DNA of 64,000 nt, taken from contig NZ_QQNH01000008.1 in the NCBI RefSeq assembly GCF_003345525.1, forward strand, positions 62,001 through 126,000. Direction: 5' to 3'. Below are positions 37,200 to 45,429 of the stretch, piece by piece (position 1 is the first letter of the stretch; every line of letters begins with the position of its first letter). The position numbers were made by a program, and so were the translations under genes. Under the pieces are notes generated by a model. That model had not been told where the DNA came from. It made no database searches and saw only the letters and a list, made by a program, of their open reading frames with translations. The DNA is from Pelagibacterium lacus (GTDB lineage Bacteria; Pseudomonadota; Alphaproteobacteria; Rhizobiales; Devosiaceae).

Positions 37200-37767
37200 C
37201 CGCTCCACCGGTTCCGGCCGGATGCCAATCGATATCAGCCACAAGCCGAGCCCCTTCCCGCTCCGCAACCGCGCCGGGCGCGCCCTGTGGGGGCTCGTCT
37301 ACATCCTGTTGTTCCGCCCCAGCCCGCGCCCCTTCCACGCCTGGCGACGCTGGTTGCTCAAGCTGTTCGGGGCGCGGCTGGGCAAAGGCGCCAAAGTCTT
37401 TTCCAGCGCGAAAGTCTATGCGCCCTGGAACCTTGCCATGGGGGTTTATTCCACCCTGGCGCCTCATGTGGATTGCTATTGCGCCGGCCCGATCCGCATC
37501 GGCGATCATACGACGATCTCGCAATACAGTTATCTCTGCGCCGCCTCGCACGATTTCGAGCATCCCAACATGCCGCTCGTCGCCGGCACCATCACCATCG
37601 GCGCGCAGGTCTGGATCGCCGCCGATGTCTTTGTCGGCCCCGACACCACAATCGGCGATGGCGCCGTGGTCGGGGCGCGCTCCACCGTCCTCAGCGATCT
37701 GCCACCCTGGATGCTCTGCGCCGGCACCCCGGCCCGTCCGGTGCGCGAGCGCACGGTCAGCGCCTGA
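37174..37767 (+). CDS. WcaF-like sugar O-acetyltransferase (left-handed beta-helix)
   Basis: Acetyl-CoA-dependent transferase of 197 residues. Hexapeptide repeats are visible in GPIRIGDHTTISQYSYLCAA and AQVWIAADVFVGPDTTIGDG, and the motif SHDFEHPNMPLV holds the likely catalytic histidine. N-terminal PLRNRAGRALWGLVYILLFR matches the WcaF subgroup. The start at 37174 (MTSSDRG) overlaps the previous gene by 26 bases with GGGGG upstream; MPIDIS at 37222 is an alternative. It predicts acetyl groups on the polymer. Confidence 0.85.
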   Translation: MTSSDRGFDRSTGSGRMPIDISHKPSPFPLRNRAGRALWGLVYILLFRPSPRPFHAWRRWLLKLFGARLGKGAKVFSSAKVYAPWNLAMGVYSTLAPHVDCYCAGPIRIGDHTTISQYSYLCAASHDFEHPNMPLVAGTITIGAQVWIAADVFVGPDTTIGDGAVVGARSTVLSDLPPWMLCAGTPARPVRERTVSA

Positions 37768-37773
37768 ACGCCC

Positions 37774-38628
37774 ATGAGCATACCGCCCAAGCCCAAGGTT
37801 TCCGTGCTGATCCAGACCCTCAACGAAGAGGCCAACATCGCCGCCTGCCTCGACTGCTTTTCCTGGTGCGACGATATCGTGGTCCTCGATTCCCTGAGCA
37901 CCGACCGCACAGAGGAGATCGCCAGGCGCTATGGCGTGCGCTGGTTCGAACGCCCCTTCGACGGCCGGGCCAGCCACCAGAACTGGGCCATGGCTCATAT
38001 CGCCTTCAAGCATCCCTGGGTCTACTATTCCGACGCCGACGAGCGCGTACCGGCCGAACTAGCGGCAGAGATCGCCCAAGTCACCCAGGAGGCCACCCCC
38101 TCTGTGGCGGCGTTCCGGGTCAATCGGCGTGATTATTTCGAAGGCCGCTGGATTCCCCGCTGCACCGGCTATCCCCTCGGTATCGTGCGCCTGTTCCGAC
38201 CCGACCGCATCCGCTGGGAGCGCAAGGCCAACCCGGTCCCCATCGTCGATGGCGAGATCGGCGAGCTCAAGTCCGAATACCACCACTACCCGTTTTCCAA
38301 GGGCCTCTCCCATTGGGTGGCGCGCCACAACACCTATTCCTCCTATGAGGCCGAGGAGACGATCCGCTCGCTTTCTGCCGGCGGTTTCCACCCGCGAGAC
38401 CTCATCTCGCGCGACCGCGTCGTGCGACGCCGCGCCCTCAAAGCGCTCTCCTTCCGCCTGCCAGCCCGCCCCTTGCTGAAATTTTGCTATTTCTATGTCT
38501 GGAAGGGCGGCTTTCTCGATGGCGGTCCCGGCCTGCGCTACTGTCTTTTGCAATGCTTCTATGAGTTCCTCATCGTCCTCAAATTGCGCGAGCTGCGCCG
38601 GGGCGCATCGGAGATCGAGGACCGATGA
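37774..38628 (+). CDS. Family 2 glycosyltransferase (WaaE/KdtX-like)
   Basis: GT-A glycosyltransferase of 284 residues: KVSVLIQTLNEEANIAACLD at the N-terminus, DIVVLDSLSTDRTEEIARRY, and the metal site VYYSDADERVPAELA. The part after residue 140 (PVPIVDGEIGELKSEYHHYP) is typical of the LPS core beta-1,4-glucosyltransferase (WaaE) subgroup, which also occurs in EPS loci. It adds a sugar in the cytoplasm; donor unknown. Linked to the next gene by an ATGA overlap. Confidence 0.85.
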   Translation: MSIPPKPKVSVLIQTLNEEANIAACLDCFSWCDDIVVLDSLSTDRTEEIARRYGVRWFERPFDGRASHQNWAMAHIAFKHPWVYYSDADERVPAELAAEIAQVTQEATPSVAAFRVNRRDYFEGRWIPRCTGYPLGIVRLFRPDRIRWERKANPVPIVDGEIGELKSEYHHYPFSKGLSHWVARHNTYSSYEAEETIRSLSAGGFHPRDLISRDRVVRRRALKALSFRLPARPLLKFCYFYVWKGGFLDGGPGLRYCLLQCFYEFLIVLKLRELRRGASEIEDR

Positions 38629-39887
38629 AGCTCGAACACGCCCCCTGCCCCGTCGTTTCGCTGACCGAAACCATCGGCGGCGGATTCTTCGGCTATTTCG
38701 ATAAATCCCCCTGGCCCCCGGACGGCAGCGATCGCCTGCTGCTGCACCGCGCCCCTTTCGAGCATCGCATGCCGCTGGCCGGCGAGCCCATCGAGATCGG
38801 CCTGCTGGAGCAGGGGCACTATCGCGCCCTCGGCACCAGTACGGCCTGGAACTTCCAACAGGGCGCCATGCTGCAATGGCTTCCGGGCGCCGCCGACACG
38901 ATTATCTATAACGATATGGAGGGCGCTGATTCCATCGCCCTCCGGCTCGATACGCGCACCGGAGACACCGCGACGCTTGCAAGGCCCATCGCCGCCCTTT
39001 CCCCAACCGGCCGCGATGCACTATCGCTCAATTTCGGCCGCATAAACGCGCTCAAACCTGAATATGGCTATGCCGGTGCACTCGATAACACCGAACATTC
39101 GGCGTGCCCGGACCGCGACGGGCTCTGGCGCATCGATATGCAGACCGGGGGCGGCGAACTCCTGCTCTCGACCAGCGCCGTGGCACGATACGCTCCCGAA
39201 ACCACCATGTCCGACGCCATCCACTACCTCAACCATCCGCTCTACAGTCCGGACGGTCGTCGGTTCTGCTTCCTGCATCGCTGGATCGATCCCGCCGGAA
39301 CCCAGCGAACCCGCCTGCTGGTTGCCGGCCGCGACGGCTCGGAGCTTCGTGTCCTCATCTCCGGCATGGCCTCACATATGGGCTGGCGTAACGGGCACGA
39401 ACTCCTGGCCTGGGCCGGCGAACGCCGACTTCTCGCTCCGGCGCAGCGGTCCCTGCTGCGCCGCTTGCCTGTCGGGCGCATGCTGGGCAGCCTCTACCGC
39501 CGGCTCGGCAAGCCCGCTTCCCTCAAGGCCGCCATGCTCGGGGACGGCTATATCCTCTTCGATACCCGGGATGGCCACCGCACGTCCGTCGGTACCGGCG
39601 CGCTATCCATGGACGGGCATTGTTCCTTCCGGGGCGATGGCGACTGGTTCATTACCGACACCTATCCAGACCGCCACGGCAAGGCCGCGCTGATCGTTGC
39701 GAGCTTCGCACAAGACCGCGCCTATCGGGTGCACGAATTCCAGTTCCCCACTGGGCTCGACGGCGAAATCCGCTGCGACCTGCATCCGCGCTGGCATCCA
39801 ACGCAGCCGCTGATCTGCGTCGACTACATGGCAGACGGCAAGCGGCATATGGGGCAGGTCGACGTCGCCGCCATTATGGCAGCCTGA
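38625..39887 (+). CDS. Uncharacterised TolB/beta-propeller-like protein of the EPS operon
   Basis: I do not recognise a characterised family. The protein has 420 residues, no signal peptide and no membrane span. It starts with SLTETIGGGFFGYFDKSPWP and contains blade-like repeats such as HPLYSPDGRRFCFLHRWID and ALSMDGHCSFRGDGDWFITD, which resemble TolB-type WD40 blades; DLHPRWHPTQPLICVDYM is another. Proteins with a similar GxFGYxDKSPW start are found near glycosyltransferases, and oligogalacturonate lyase-like propellers share the blade pattern. It is the last gene of the gmd operon, joined by ATGA to a glycosyltransferase, so a role in polymer modification is likely. Function unknown. Confidence 0.75.
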   Translation: MKLEHAPCPVVSLTETIGGGFFGYFDKSPWPPDGSDRLLLHRAPFEHRMPLAGEPIEIGLLEQGHYRALGTSTAWNFQQGAMLQWLPGAADTIIYNDMEGADSIALRLDTRTGDTATLARPIAALSPTGRDALSLNFGRINALKPEYGYAGALDNTEHSACPDRDGLWRIDMQTGGGELLLSTSAVARYAPETTMSDAIHYLNHPLYSPDGRRFCFLHRWIDPAGTQRTRLLVAGRDGSELRVLISGMASHMGWRNGHELLAWAGERRLLAPAQRSLLRRLPVGRMLGSLYRRLGKPASLKAAMLGDGYILFDTRDGHRTSVGTGALSMDGHCSFRGDGDWFITDTYPDRHGKAALIVASFAQDRAYRVHEFQFPTGLDGEIRCDLHPRWHPTQPLICVDYMADGKRHMGQVDVAAIMAA

Positions 39888-39908
39888 GACCCGCCCCGCT
39901 GCCGATCG

Positions 39909-41225
39909 CTAAAAGCGCAGTGCCATGGTCCGCGCCACCATTGCCGTGGCGACATGGTGATAGCCCGCATCGTTGAGATGCAGATTGCCGGATCGGAACG
40001 AGGCCGGCACCACGTCATCGGCGATATCGGCAGCGTCGGTGACCGGGTGGCCCGCCGCGATCAGCATCGCCCGCAGATCCACGAAGCGTTCTCCATGAAT
40101 CTGCGCCAGATCGACATTGAGGGCCGTGATCGCGGCATGCTCGGGCGTGCCGATCTTCTCGGTCGCGCCATTGAGAATTCCGGCGACCAGATAGCGCCCA
40201 TGCCCCAGATGGCCGACCATGGCCGCGATGTCGGCCTTGACGGCTTCCGACGCGATGAAATTGTTCCGGCCTGCCCATATCCATGCCGGATAGCGGCGCA
40301 ACTGCGCGGCCTGGTGCGGCACGAACGCCGTTCCTGGCGGGCATGGCACGGCCGGACCCGGCCGATCGCGCGTAAAAATCCACTGCCCCGCCGCATCCGT
40401 GCTCATCACCCCCGGCACCCCGGCCAGCGTCCCCGCCAGCGTGCCGGTATGGGCGCCGCTGTTCATGAGCACATTGACCGATTTATCCGTGATCACCGTC
40501 CCGACATTCGGCCCGGTCGCGACGACCCTGACGCTCTCGATTTCGAAGCCCGATAGCGTCACGGGCCCGGTATTGGTAAGGATACCAATGGCTCTGGTAT
40601 TGGGGCCCGCGACAAAGGCCAGGCCTTCGTTGAGCCCGAGATCCAGGGTTCGATTGGGTGGATCGGTGTTCCATACCCCAGCCGGGGTCGCCGCCGTTAA
40701 CAGCCCGCACAGGATCGGCCGCCCGGTTTCGTTGATCGGCAGATCCACATCGACCAAGATCTCCCAGCCTTGCGGTATCGGTGTTCCGAGGTGGAACAGC
40801 ACCCCCTCGAGCGAGATGGAAAGATTGTCCGGACGCAGGCGACCTCCGCTCACCGTGAGGCTTTGGCCGGAGGTGGTTTGCCGCAGCACCCAGCCCTGTG
40901 CGCTGCTCTCGAAGTCGAACGCCCATTCCCGCCGCTCCCATGCAGCGACCACGTCTCCGGCTGCGCTGACGGTGATCGGCACCCCGCCCTGCCGCGCCGC
41001 GATCTGGCGCGATGATTGCCCGCCAATGCCCATATTGACCACCGTCCGGGGCGGCGTGAACAAACCCGACGCCACGGCGGGATATCGCGTGACACCGCTC
41101 GAAGCGCCGGCGCCTTGCGTAAAGCTGTCGCCCCAGGCAACGATCCGGCCACCGCCTTGTCGTCCGCTGACCCCGACCGCGATGGCCTGGGCGATATGGG
41201 CAGCCCCGATCCCCGAAAAGCTCAT
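39909..41225 (-). CDS. SGNH/GDSL-type hydrolase with an inserted domain, probable polysaccharide esterase
   Basis: 438 residues. Catalytic block I is IVAWGDSFTQGAGASSG (serine near residue 34), block II is VNMGIGGQSSRQ, and block III-like WAGRNNFIAS follows at about 320. The C-terminal block reads SGNLHLNDAGYHHVATAM: the histidine is there but the aspartate expected three residues earlier is a glycine. Residues 80-280 are a beta-rich insert (SFDFESSAQGW-like, with ISLEGVLFHLG) that looks like a carbohydrate-binding jelly roll. No signal peptide is evident. Start 41225 has AAGGGGAAGG upstream; 41285 is the longer frame. It is transcribed after manC and could de-acetylate the polymer. Confidence 0.75.
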   Translation of the reverse strand: MSFSGIGAAHIAQAIAVGVSGRQGGGRIVAWGDSFTQGAGASSGVTRYPAVASGLFTPPRTVVNMGIGGQSSRQIAARQGGVPITVSAAGDVVAAWERREWAFDFESSAQGWVLRQTTSGQSLTVSGGRLRPDNLSISLEGVLFHLGTPIPQGWEILVDVDLPINETGRPILCGLLTAATPAGVWNTDPPNRTLDLGLNEGLAFVAGPNTRAIGILTNTGPVTLSGFEIESVRVVATGPNVGTVITDKSVNVLMNSGAHTGTLAGTLAGVPGVMSTDAAGQWIFTRDRPGPAVPCPPGTAFVPHQAAQLRRYPAWIWAGRNNFIASEAVKADIAAMVGHLGHGRYLVAGILNGATEKIGTPEHAAITALNVDLAQIHGERFVDLRAMLIAAGHPVTDAADIADDVVPASFRSGNLHLNDAGYHHVATAMVARTMALRF

Positions 41226-41356
41226 CGGCCTTCCCCTTCGATTCCAGCCGTAACCGAACCGCTTCCTCTGCCAGACATTTCCCATGCTCCCTGCGCCAGA
41301 CCATTCAAAGGGCTGGAAGCATAAGGGTCATGGCCGCGGCGGGGATAAGCGCGGGT

Positions 41357-42808
41357 TCAGTTGCGGCCGAACTCGTCGGCGATGCGCACGATATCGTCTT
41401 CGCCGAGATAGGAGCCGGTCTGCACCTCGATCACTTCGAGCATGATCTTGCCGGGATTGGAGAGCCTGTGCAGCGCCCCCTGCGGGATATAGACGCTCTC
41501 GTTTTCGCGCAGGACGAGGCGGTCTCCATCGACCTCGACTTCGGCCGTGCCGCGCACCACCACCCAATGCTCCGCCCGGTGATGATGCTTTTGCAGGCTG
41601 AGGCGCTTGCCGGGCCGGACGAACAATCGCTTCACCTGAAAGCGCTCCCCGACCAGGATCGAGGAATATCCGCCCCAGGGCCGATAGCTCGTCTGGTGGC
41701 TTTCGGTCAGCGGCCGCGTCACGGGATCGGCTTGCAAATGCTTGACGATGGCCCCCACCTGCTGGGCCGCCGACAGCCTTCCGATGTAAATCGCGTCCTC
41801 GGAGGCCAATACGGCGATGTCGTCAATTCCCTCCACCACCACGTGATGCCGCTCGGAAAAGACCAGCGATTGCGTGACCGCTCCGAGCGTCACCGGTCCA
41901 TGCCAGACATTTCCGCGCTCATCCTGTTGCCCGCTTTTCCACACCGCATCCCAGGACCCCAGATCCGACCATATGATCGCCGCCGGCACCACGGCGGCCC
42001 GGTCGGTCTTTTCAAACAGGGCATAGTCTATGGAAATCGCCGGCGCCGCGGCAAAGGCGTCCCGGTCGAGGCGCAGGAAATCGAGATCGGCAACGGCTTT
42101 GGCGATAGCCGCTTCGGCGGCGGCGAGGACATCCGGTGCATGCTGGCGACAGGCCTCGAAAAAGCTCTCAGTGGTGAAGACGAACATGCCCGAATTCCAG
42201 GAGAACCCGCCCTGCGCGATCATGGCCGTCGCGCGCTCGGTATCGGGCTTTTCAACAAATCGCTTCACCACGAAAGCGCCCGAAGCCAGCTTTTCACCGG
42301 CCTCGATATAGCCGAACCCGGTCGCCGGCTCGGTCGGATCGATGCCGAAGGTGACCAGCGCACCGTCCCGCGCGGCCTCCATGGCGACGTTGATGGCACG
42401 ATCATAGGCCGCATCGACAACGATGCGATGGTCCGACGGCAGCACATGCACCAGCCCGCCGGGCTGCCGTGTCTCGGCGATCAACACGCCGGCGGCGATC
42501 GCCGGCGCCGTGTTGCGGGCCACCGGTTCGAGAACGATCGTGGCCAGTTCGACGCCCACTTCCATGGCCTGCTCGGCCACGAGAAAGCGATAGTCCTGAT
42601 TGGTGATGACGATCGGGGCGCCGTAGCGCCCATCGGAGACGAGGCGCAGGAGCGTTTCCTGGAATAGGCTCTTTTCTCCCATCAGCGCCAGGAACTGCTT
42701 GGGGCGGTCGGCCCGCGACATGGGCCATAGCCGGGTCCCCGCCCCTCCGGCCAGGATGATCGGCGTAATGGTTTCGGCGGCGGTATCGATGGCTTGGTCT
42801 TGTCCCAT
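41357..42808 (-). CDS. manC: Mannose-1-phosphate guanylyltransferase / mannose-6-phosphate isomerase
   Basis: Bifunctional type II enzyme of 483 residues making GDP-mannose, the precursor used by gmd. The nucleotidyltransferase signature is LAGGAGTRLWPMSRADRPKQ; FVEKPD and WNSGMFVF follow the family. The C-terminal cupin with QKHHHRAEHWVVV and GALHRLSNPG carries the isomerase activity. It lies between wzc and the SGNH gene on the minus strand, facing the gmd operon. A phosphomannomutase gene is not in the window. Confidence 0.95.
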   Translation of the reverse strand: MGQDQAIDTAAETITPIILAGGAGTRLWPMSRADRPKQFLALMGEKSLFQETLLRLVSDGRYGAPIVITNQDYRFLVAEQAMEVGVELATIVLEPVARNTAPAIAAGVLIAETRQPGGLVHVLPSDHRIVVDAAYDRAINVAMEAARDGALVTFGIDPTEPATGFGYIEAGEKLASGAFVVKRFVEKPDTERATAMIAQGGFSWNSGMFVFTTESFFEACRQHAPDVLAAAEAAIAKAVADLDFLRLDRDAFAAAPAISIDYALFEKTDRAAVVPAAIIWSDLGSWDAVWKSGQQDERGNVWHGPVTLGAVTQSLVFSERHHVVVEGIDDIAVLASEDAIYIGRLSAAQQVGAIVKHLQADPVTRPLTESHQTSYRPWGGYSSILVGERFQVKRLFVRPGKRLSLQKHHHRAEHWVVVRGTAEVEVDGDRLVLRENESVYIPQGALHRLSNPGKIMLEVIEVQTGSYLGEDDIVRIADEFGRN

Positions 42809-42841
42809 GGCACTCTGGTCGTGAAACTGTGCGAATATGAA

Positions 42842-43315
42842 TCAGCGGCGCTGATAGTTTCGCATATACCGATCGAAAACGCTTGAGCGCATCGACTCGT
42901 GCTGATTCAACACCACGAGAAAATCCGCGTCGGGACGCTTGAAGGCCTCGAGGCGGTTCAAGCCCGCCCGGGCCTCGGCCTGGCTCGTTTCCGCCCATTT
43001 GACCACGAACGCAATGGTATCGGCATGGCGCGAGACATAGGTCCCGTCCCCCACGACAAGGACCGGCGGCGTATCGATCACCACGATCTCGAACCTTTCG
43101 ACAGCAGTCTGGATCAGCGTGTCGAAGGCGGCGCTGGCCAGGAGTTGATCGGTCGGCACATGCGATGGCCGCGCGCCAGTCAGAACCCTAAGCCCGGTCT
43201 CCCTGTCCCTGATGATCACGCTGGCAAGCGCCTCAGTCCGGTGAGATAGTCCAGCAATCCATAGCGCGGATCCGAGCCCAGATGCCTGTGCACCGACGGC
43301 GCGCGCAGATCGCAA
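42842..43315 (-). pseudogene. wzc: C-terminal part of Wzc-type tyrosine kinase, out of frame
   Basis: This frame holds the rest of the BY-kinase domain that is missing from the upstream gene: EALASVIIRDRETGLRVLTG, the Walker B site EIVVIDTPPVLVVGDGTYVS and the end of the domain with FDRYMRNYQRR, whose tyrosines may be the only autophosphorylation sites. True continuity begins near 43240; the part from 43315 down to there is a shadow of the first frame. It is reached by a -1 shift from the upstream reading frame. Whether it is translated by itself, by frameshift, or not at all cannot be told. Confidence 0.8.
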
Positions 43316-44589
43316 TCGATCATCAGCGTCTTGCGGCCGGCAAGGGCATAGCTCCGGGCCAGCGAGAGCGCCAGGGTCGTCTTGCCTTCCAGCGGAACAG
43401 ATGAGCTGAAAACGATCACCGTCCCCCGGCCATCCGCAGTGGAACCGGCCATTCGCTGGCTAAGATGTCGGTCGATCCCCGCCTTCATCCGTCGTACCGC
43501 TTCCGAATAAGGCGAAAGCGGAACGGTCATGACGCTGTCGGCGACGGACATGGCTTCATTTCCCGCCAGCCCCCTTTGTCGCGGAATTTCGGCTATCACC
43601 GGCAGGCGCAGCACCGAGACCGCCTGCCCTTCCGTGGTGATGCCGCCGATGAAATGCTCGCGCAGGAAAGCGAGCGCGATGCCCAATCCCAGCCCGGCCA
43701 GCCCCGCCATCGCCAATATCATCCGGCGATTGGGAAAGCTCGGCGCGTGGTTGGGCAAGGCCCGCGAAACGATGCGGCTGTCGGCGATCTGGAGATCGGC
43801 CTGCATGCCGAGCTCGGAACTGCGGGCCAGAAGCGTGCTATGCTGGCTGCGTGCGAGGCCCACCGACTGCTCGAGTTCGGACAGGCGGGTGAGACGCTCG
43901 ACGGAAAGATCGTCACGCGTCTGCCCCGCATTGGCCTCCTCGGCCAGGAACCTCCCCAGCGCCTGCTCGGCCGCCAACAGCGTCGCGCGGGCATTGGATA
44001 TCCGGGCATCGAGAACCGCCTGCGACGCCGCGATGCTGGAAATCTTGGACTGCACCTGCTGCCCGACATAGGCGTCCGCCATTGCATTGGCCAGTTCGGC
44101 CGACTTGCGCGCATCCTGGGATTCCACCGCAATCGCAATGACATAGGTTTGCCCGCGCCGCTCGACGCTCAGCGCGTTGCGGAACCGGCCCAACACCCGG
44201 CTCAATGGCTCTTCCGCGCTGGACGGCCCGATGTGCAGCCATCTCCATACCGGATCCATCAGCGTTCCGGACGATCCGAACTCGGGGTCCCAGCGCAGGC
44301 CCATAGCGTCGACCACCTGGGCCAGGATGGCGGGAGACAGGATGATTTCCACCTCGCTGGTGACCCGGGCGGTGTCCCCGGCGGCACTGACAACGCTCCC
44401 TTCCGGATCGAGGAGGTTTTTGGCGGTCGTATCCACGATCACCAGCGCCGTGGCGGTATAGCGCTGGGGCAACGCCAGGGTGACGACCAGCGCCACCCCG
44501 AGGACCACGACGAACACCACAACGATCAGTCCCAATTGGCGGCGCAGCAGCGCGACGATGCCCCTGATGTCGACCTCTGCGTCTTCCAT
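43216..44589 (-). CDS. wzc: Polysaccharide co-polymerase / tyrosine autokinase (Wzc/ExoP type), truncated by frameshift
   Basis: Chain-length determinant and kinase. N-terminal Wzz domain with first span LIVVVFVVVLGVALVVTLAL, periplasmic coiled coil (about 140-290), second span MILAMAGLAGLGLGIALAFL (about 305), then the kinase start with Walker A SSVPLEGKTTLALSLARSYA and A' LMIDCDLRAPSVHRHL. The frame then stops after LLDYLTGLRRLPA at 43216, before Walker B, which continues in another frame. So the kinase is split between A' and B. The 5' part could still act as a co-polymerase. It heads a minus-strand unit with manC and the SGNH gene. Confidence 0.85.
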   Translation of the reverse strand: MEDAEVDIRGIVALLRRQLGLIVVVFVVVLGVALVVTLALPQRYTATALVIVDTTAKNLLDPEGSVVSAAGDTARVTSEVEIILSPAILAQVVDAMGLRWDPEFGSSGTLMDPVWRWLHIGPSSAEEPLSRVLGRFRNALSVERRGQTYVIAIAVESQDARKSAELANAMADAYVGQQVQSKISSIAASQAVLDARISNARATLLAAEQALGRFLAEEANAGQTRDDLSVERLTRLSELEQSVGLARSQHSTLLARSSELGMQADLQIADSRIVSRALPNHAPSFPNRRMILAMAGLAGLGLGIALAFLREHFIGGITTEGQAVSVLRLPVIAEIPRQRGLAGNEAMSVADSVMTVPLSPYSEAVRRMKAGIDRHLSQRMAGSTADGRGTVIVFSSSVPLEGKTTLALSLARSYALAGRKTLMIDCDLRAPSVHRHLGSDPRYGLLDYLTGLRRLPA

Positions 44590-44653
44590 CGCGCCGCCCC
44601 CAGCTGCTCTCCCGACAGCCTAAGCCCAATTGCCCATTGCGGCAATGCGCGCG

Positions 44654-44711
44654 CCCTGCGCCGCACCCTTCGCAAAATCTCTGGACGCTGCAAAAACGAA
44701 CTGGCGCAGGG
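44654..44711 (-). repeat. Inverted repeat in the wzc leader region
   Basis: CCCTGCGCC (44654-44662) and GGCGCAGGG (44703-44711) form a 9-base inverted repeat with a 40-base spacer, 65-122 bp upstream of the wzc ATG. It could form an RNA hairpin or bind a regulator. No T-run adjoins it. Confidence 0.35.
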
Positions 44712-44788
44712 TGGCATGGCCCTTTATGGTTGCCGCGATCAACATGGAGTGGCGCGTGGAGACTGGGCTGAAGACGAATGTCTGTCGC

Positions 44789-45151
44789 ATGAGGGCGTTT
44801 GCCCTTTTTGCCCTTCTTGCCTGCCTTTTCGTTCAACGGGTCGTCTCTCCGGACACCCTGCCGCCACTGAGCGAATTGGACCCGTTCCCCGCCGCCGATT
44901 CTCTTCTGGCCGACCCTCTCGGCGAGGCCGAACCCGACCACCTCCGCCTTCAGCCGGTCCGTCAGGCCGTGGCGACGCGCGCCGATATATGGGGCCCGGA
45001 TGCCCTGTTCGCGGCGCTGGATCCCGTCGCGGCAGACCTCGAGCGCGCCGGAAGCACGCAAGCACGCCTGAGCTACGCGCCCTGCGCGGCTGCCGATCGG
45101 AGCAATCCACTTGCGGCCTGCAAAAGCCCTCGAGCACCGCCCCTGGTGTGA
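44789..45151 (+). CDS. Possible small secreted protein, unknown
   Basis: Frame of 120 residues starting MRAFALFALLACLFVQRVVS, which resembles a signal peptide, followed by a proline- and acidic-rich segment (SPDTLPPLSELDPFPAADSL) and four cysteines in the last 35 residues, counting CAAADRSNPLAACKS. No family is recognised. No convincing ribosome site precedes the ATG; a second ATG lies at 44744. It is in an 840 bp gap between wzc and mrpA where the opposite strand is also open, so it may be chance coding. Low confidence. Confidence 0.35.
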   Translation: MRAFALFALLACLFVQRVVSPDTLPPLSELDPFPAADSLLADPLGEAEPDHLRLQPVRQAVATRADIWGPDALFAALDPVAADLERAGSTQARLSYAPCAAADRSNPLAACKSPRAPPLV

Positions 45152-45239
45152 AACGTCCTGCCGCAAAGCATGAGACATATGCCCGAACCGGCTTTCCCCA
45201 TGTCGTTTTTTTGCAAAGTTTCACCCATTGTCAGTTTTT

Positions 45240-45259
45240 CTATCGTAAAGAAACGATAG
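45240..45259. repeat. Inverted repeat upstream of the mrp operon
   Basis: CTATCGT (45240-45246) and ACGATAG (45253-45259) with six bases between. TATCGTAAA recurs as a direct copy at 45305-45313. Possible operator region about 115-190 bp before mrpA; the remaining bases of this 278 bp gap show nothing else clear except a mini-ORF. Confidence 0.4.
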
Positions 45260-45288
45260 TCCGATTTGCCCTTCCAGAGGAGGACAGA

Positions 45289-45312
45289 TTGCGATTGACT
45301 GGATTATCGTAA
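45289..45312 (+). other. Possible seven-codon leader ORF before mrpA
   Basis: A perfect AGGAGG (45278-45283) stands five bases before TTG, which opens a seven-codon frame (MRLTGLS, stop TAA). It has the form of a leader peptide but may be chance. Confidence 0.25.
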
Positions 45313-45429
45313 AAATTCAGCGGCGAGCCGGCCTCCGGTGCCGCCGTCCGGCTACCTCACCGCTCCGCAGACCCCCGAGCCGCTGCGGGCTGATCAGTCC
45401 CTTCGAACGCATAGGTTCAAACCGCTATC

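Noticed and set aside
42842-43315. An independent small kinase gene overlapping wzc (as in split Gram-positive systems)
   Set aside because: The split falls between Walker A' and Walker B, so neither part is a functional domain; Gram-positive systems split between membrane adaptor and whole kinase.
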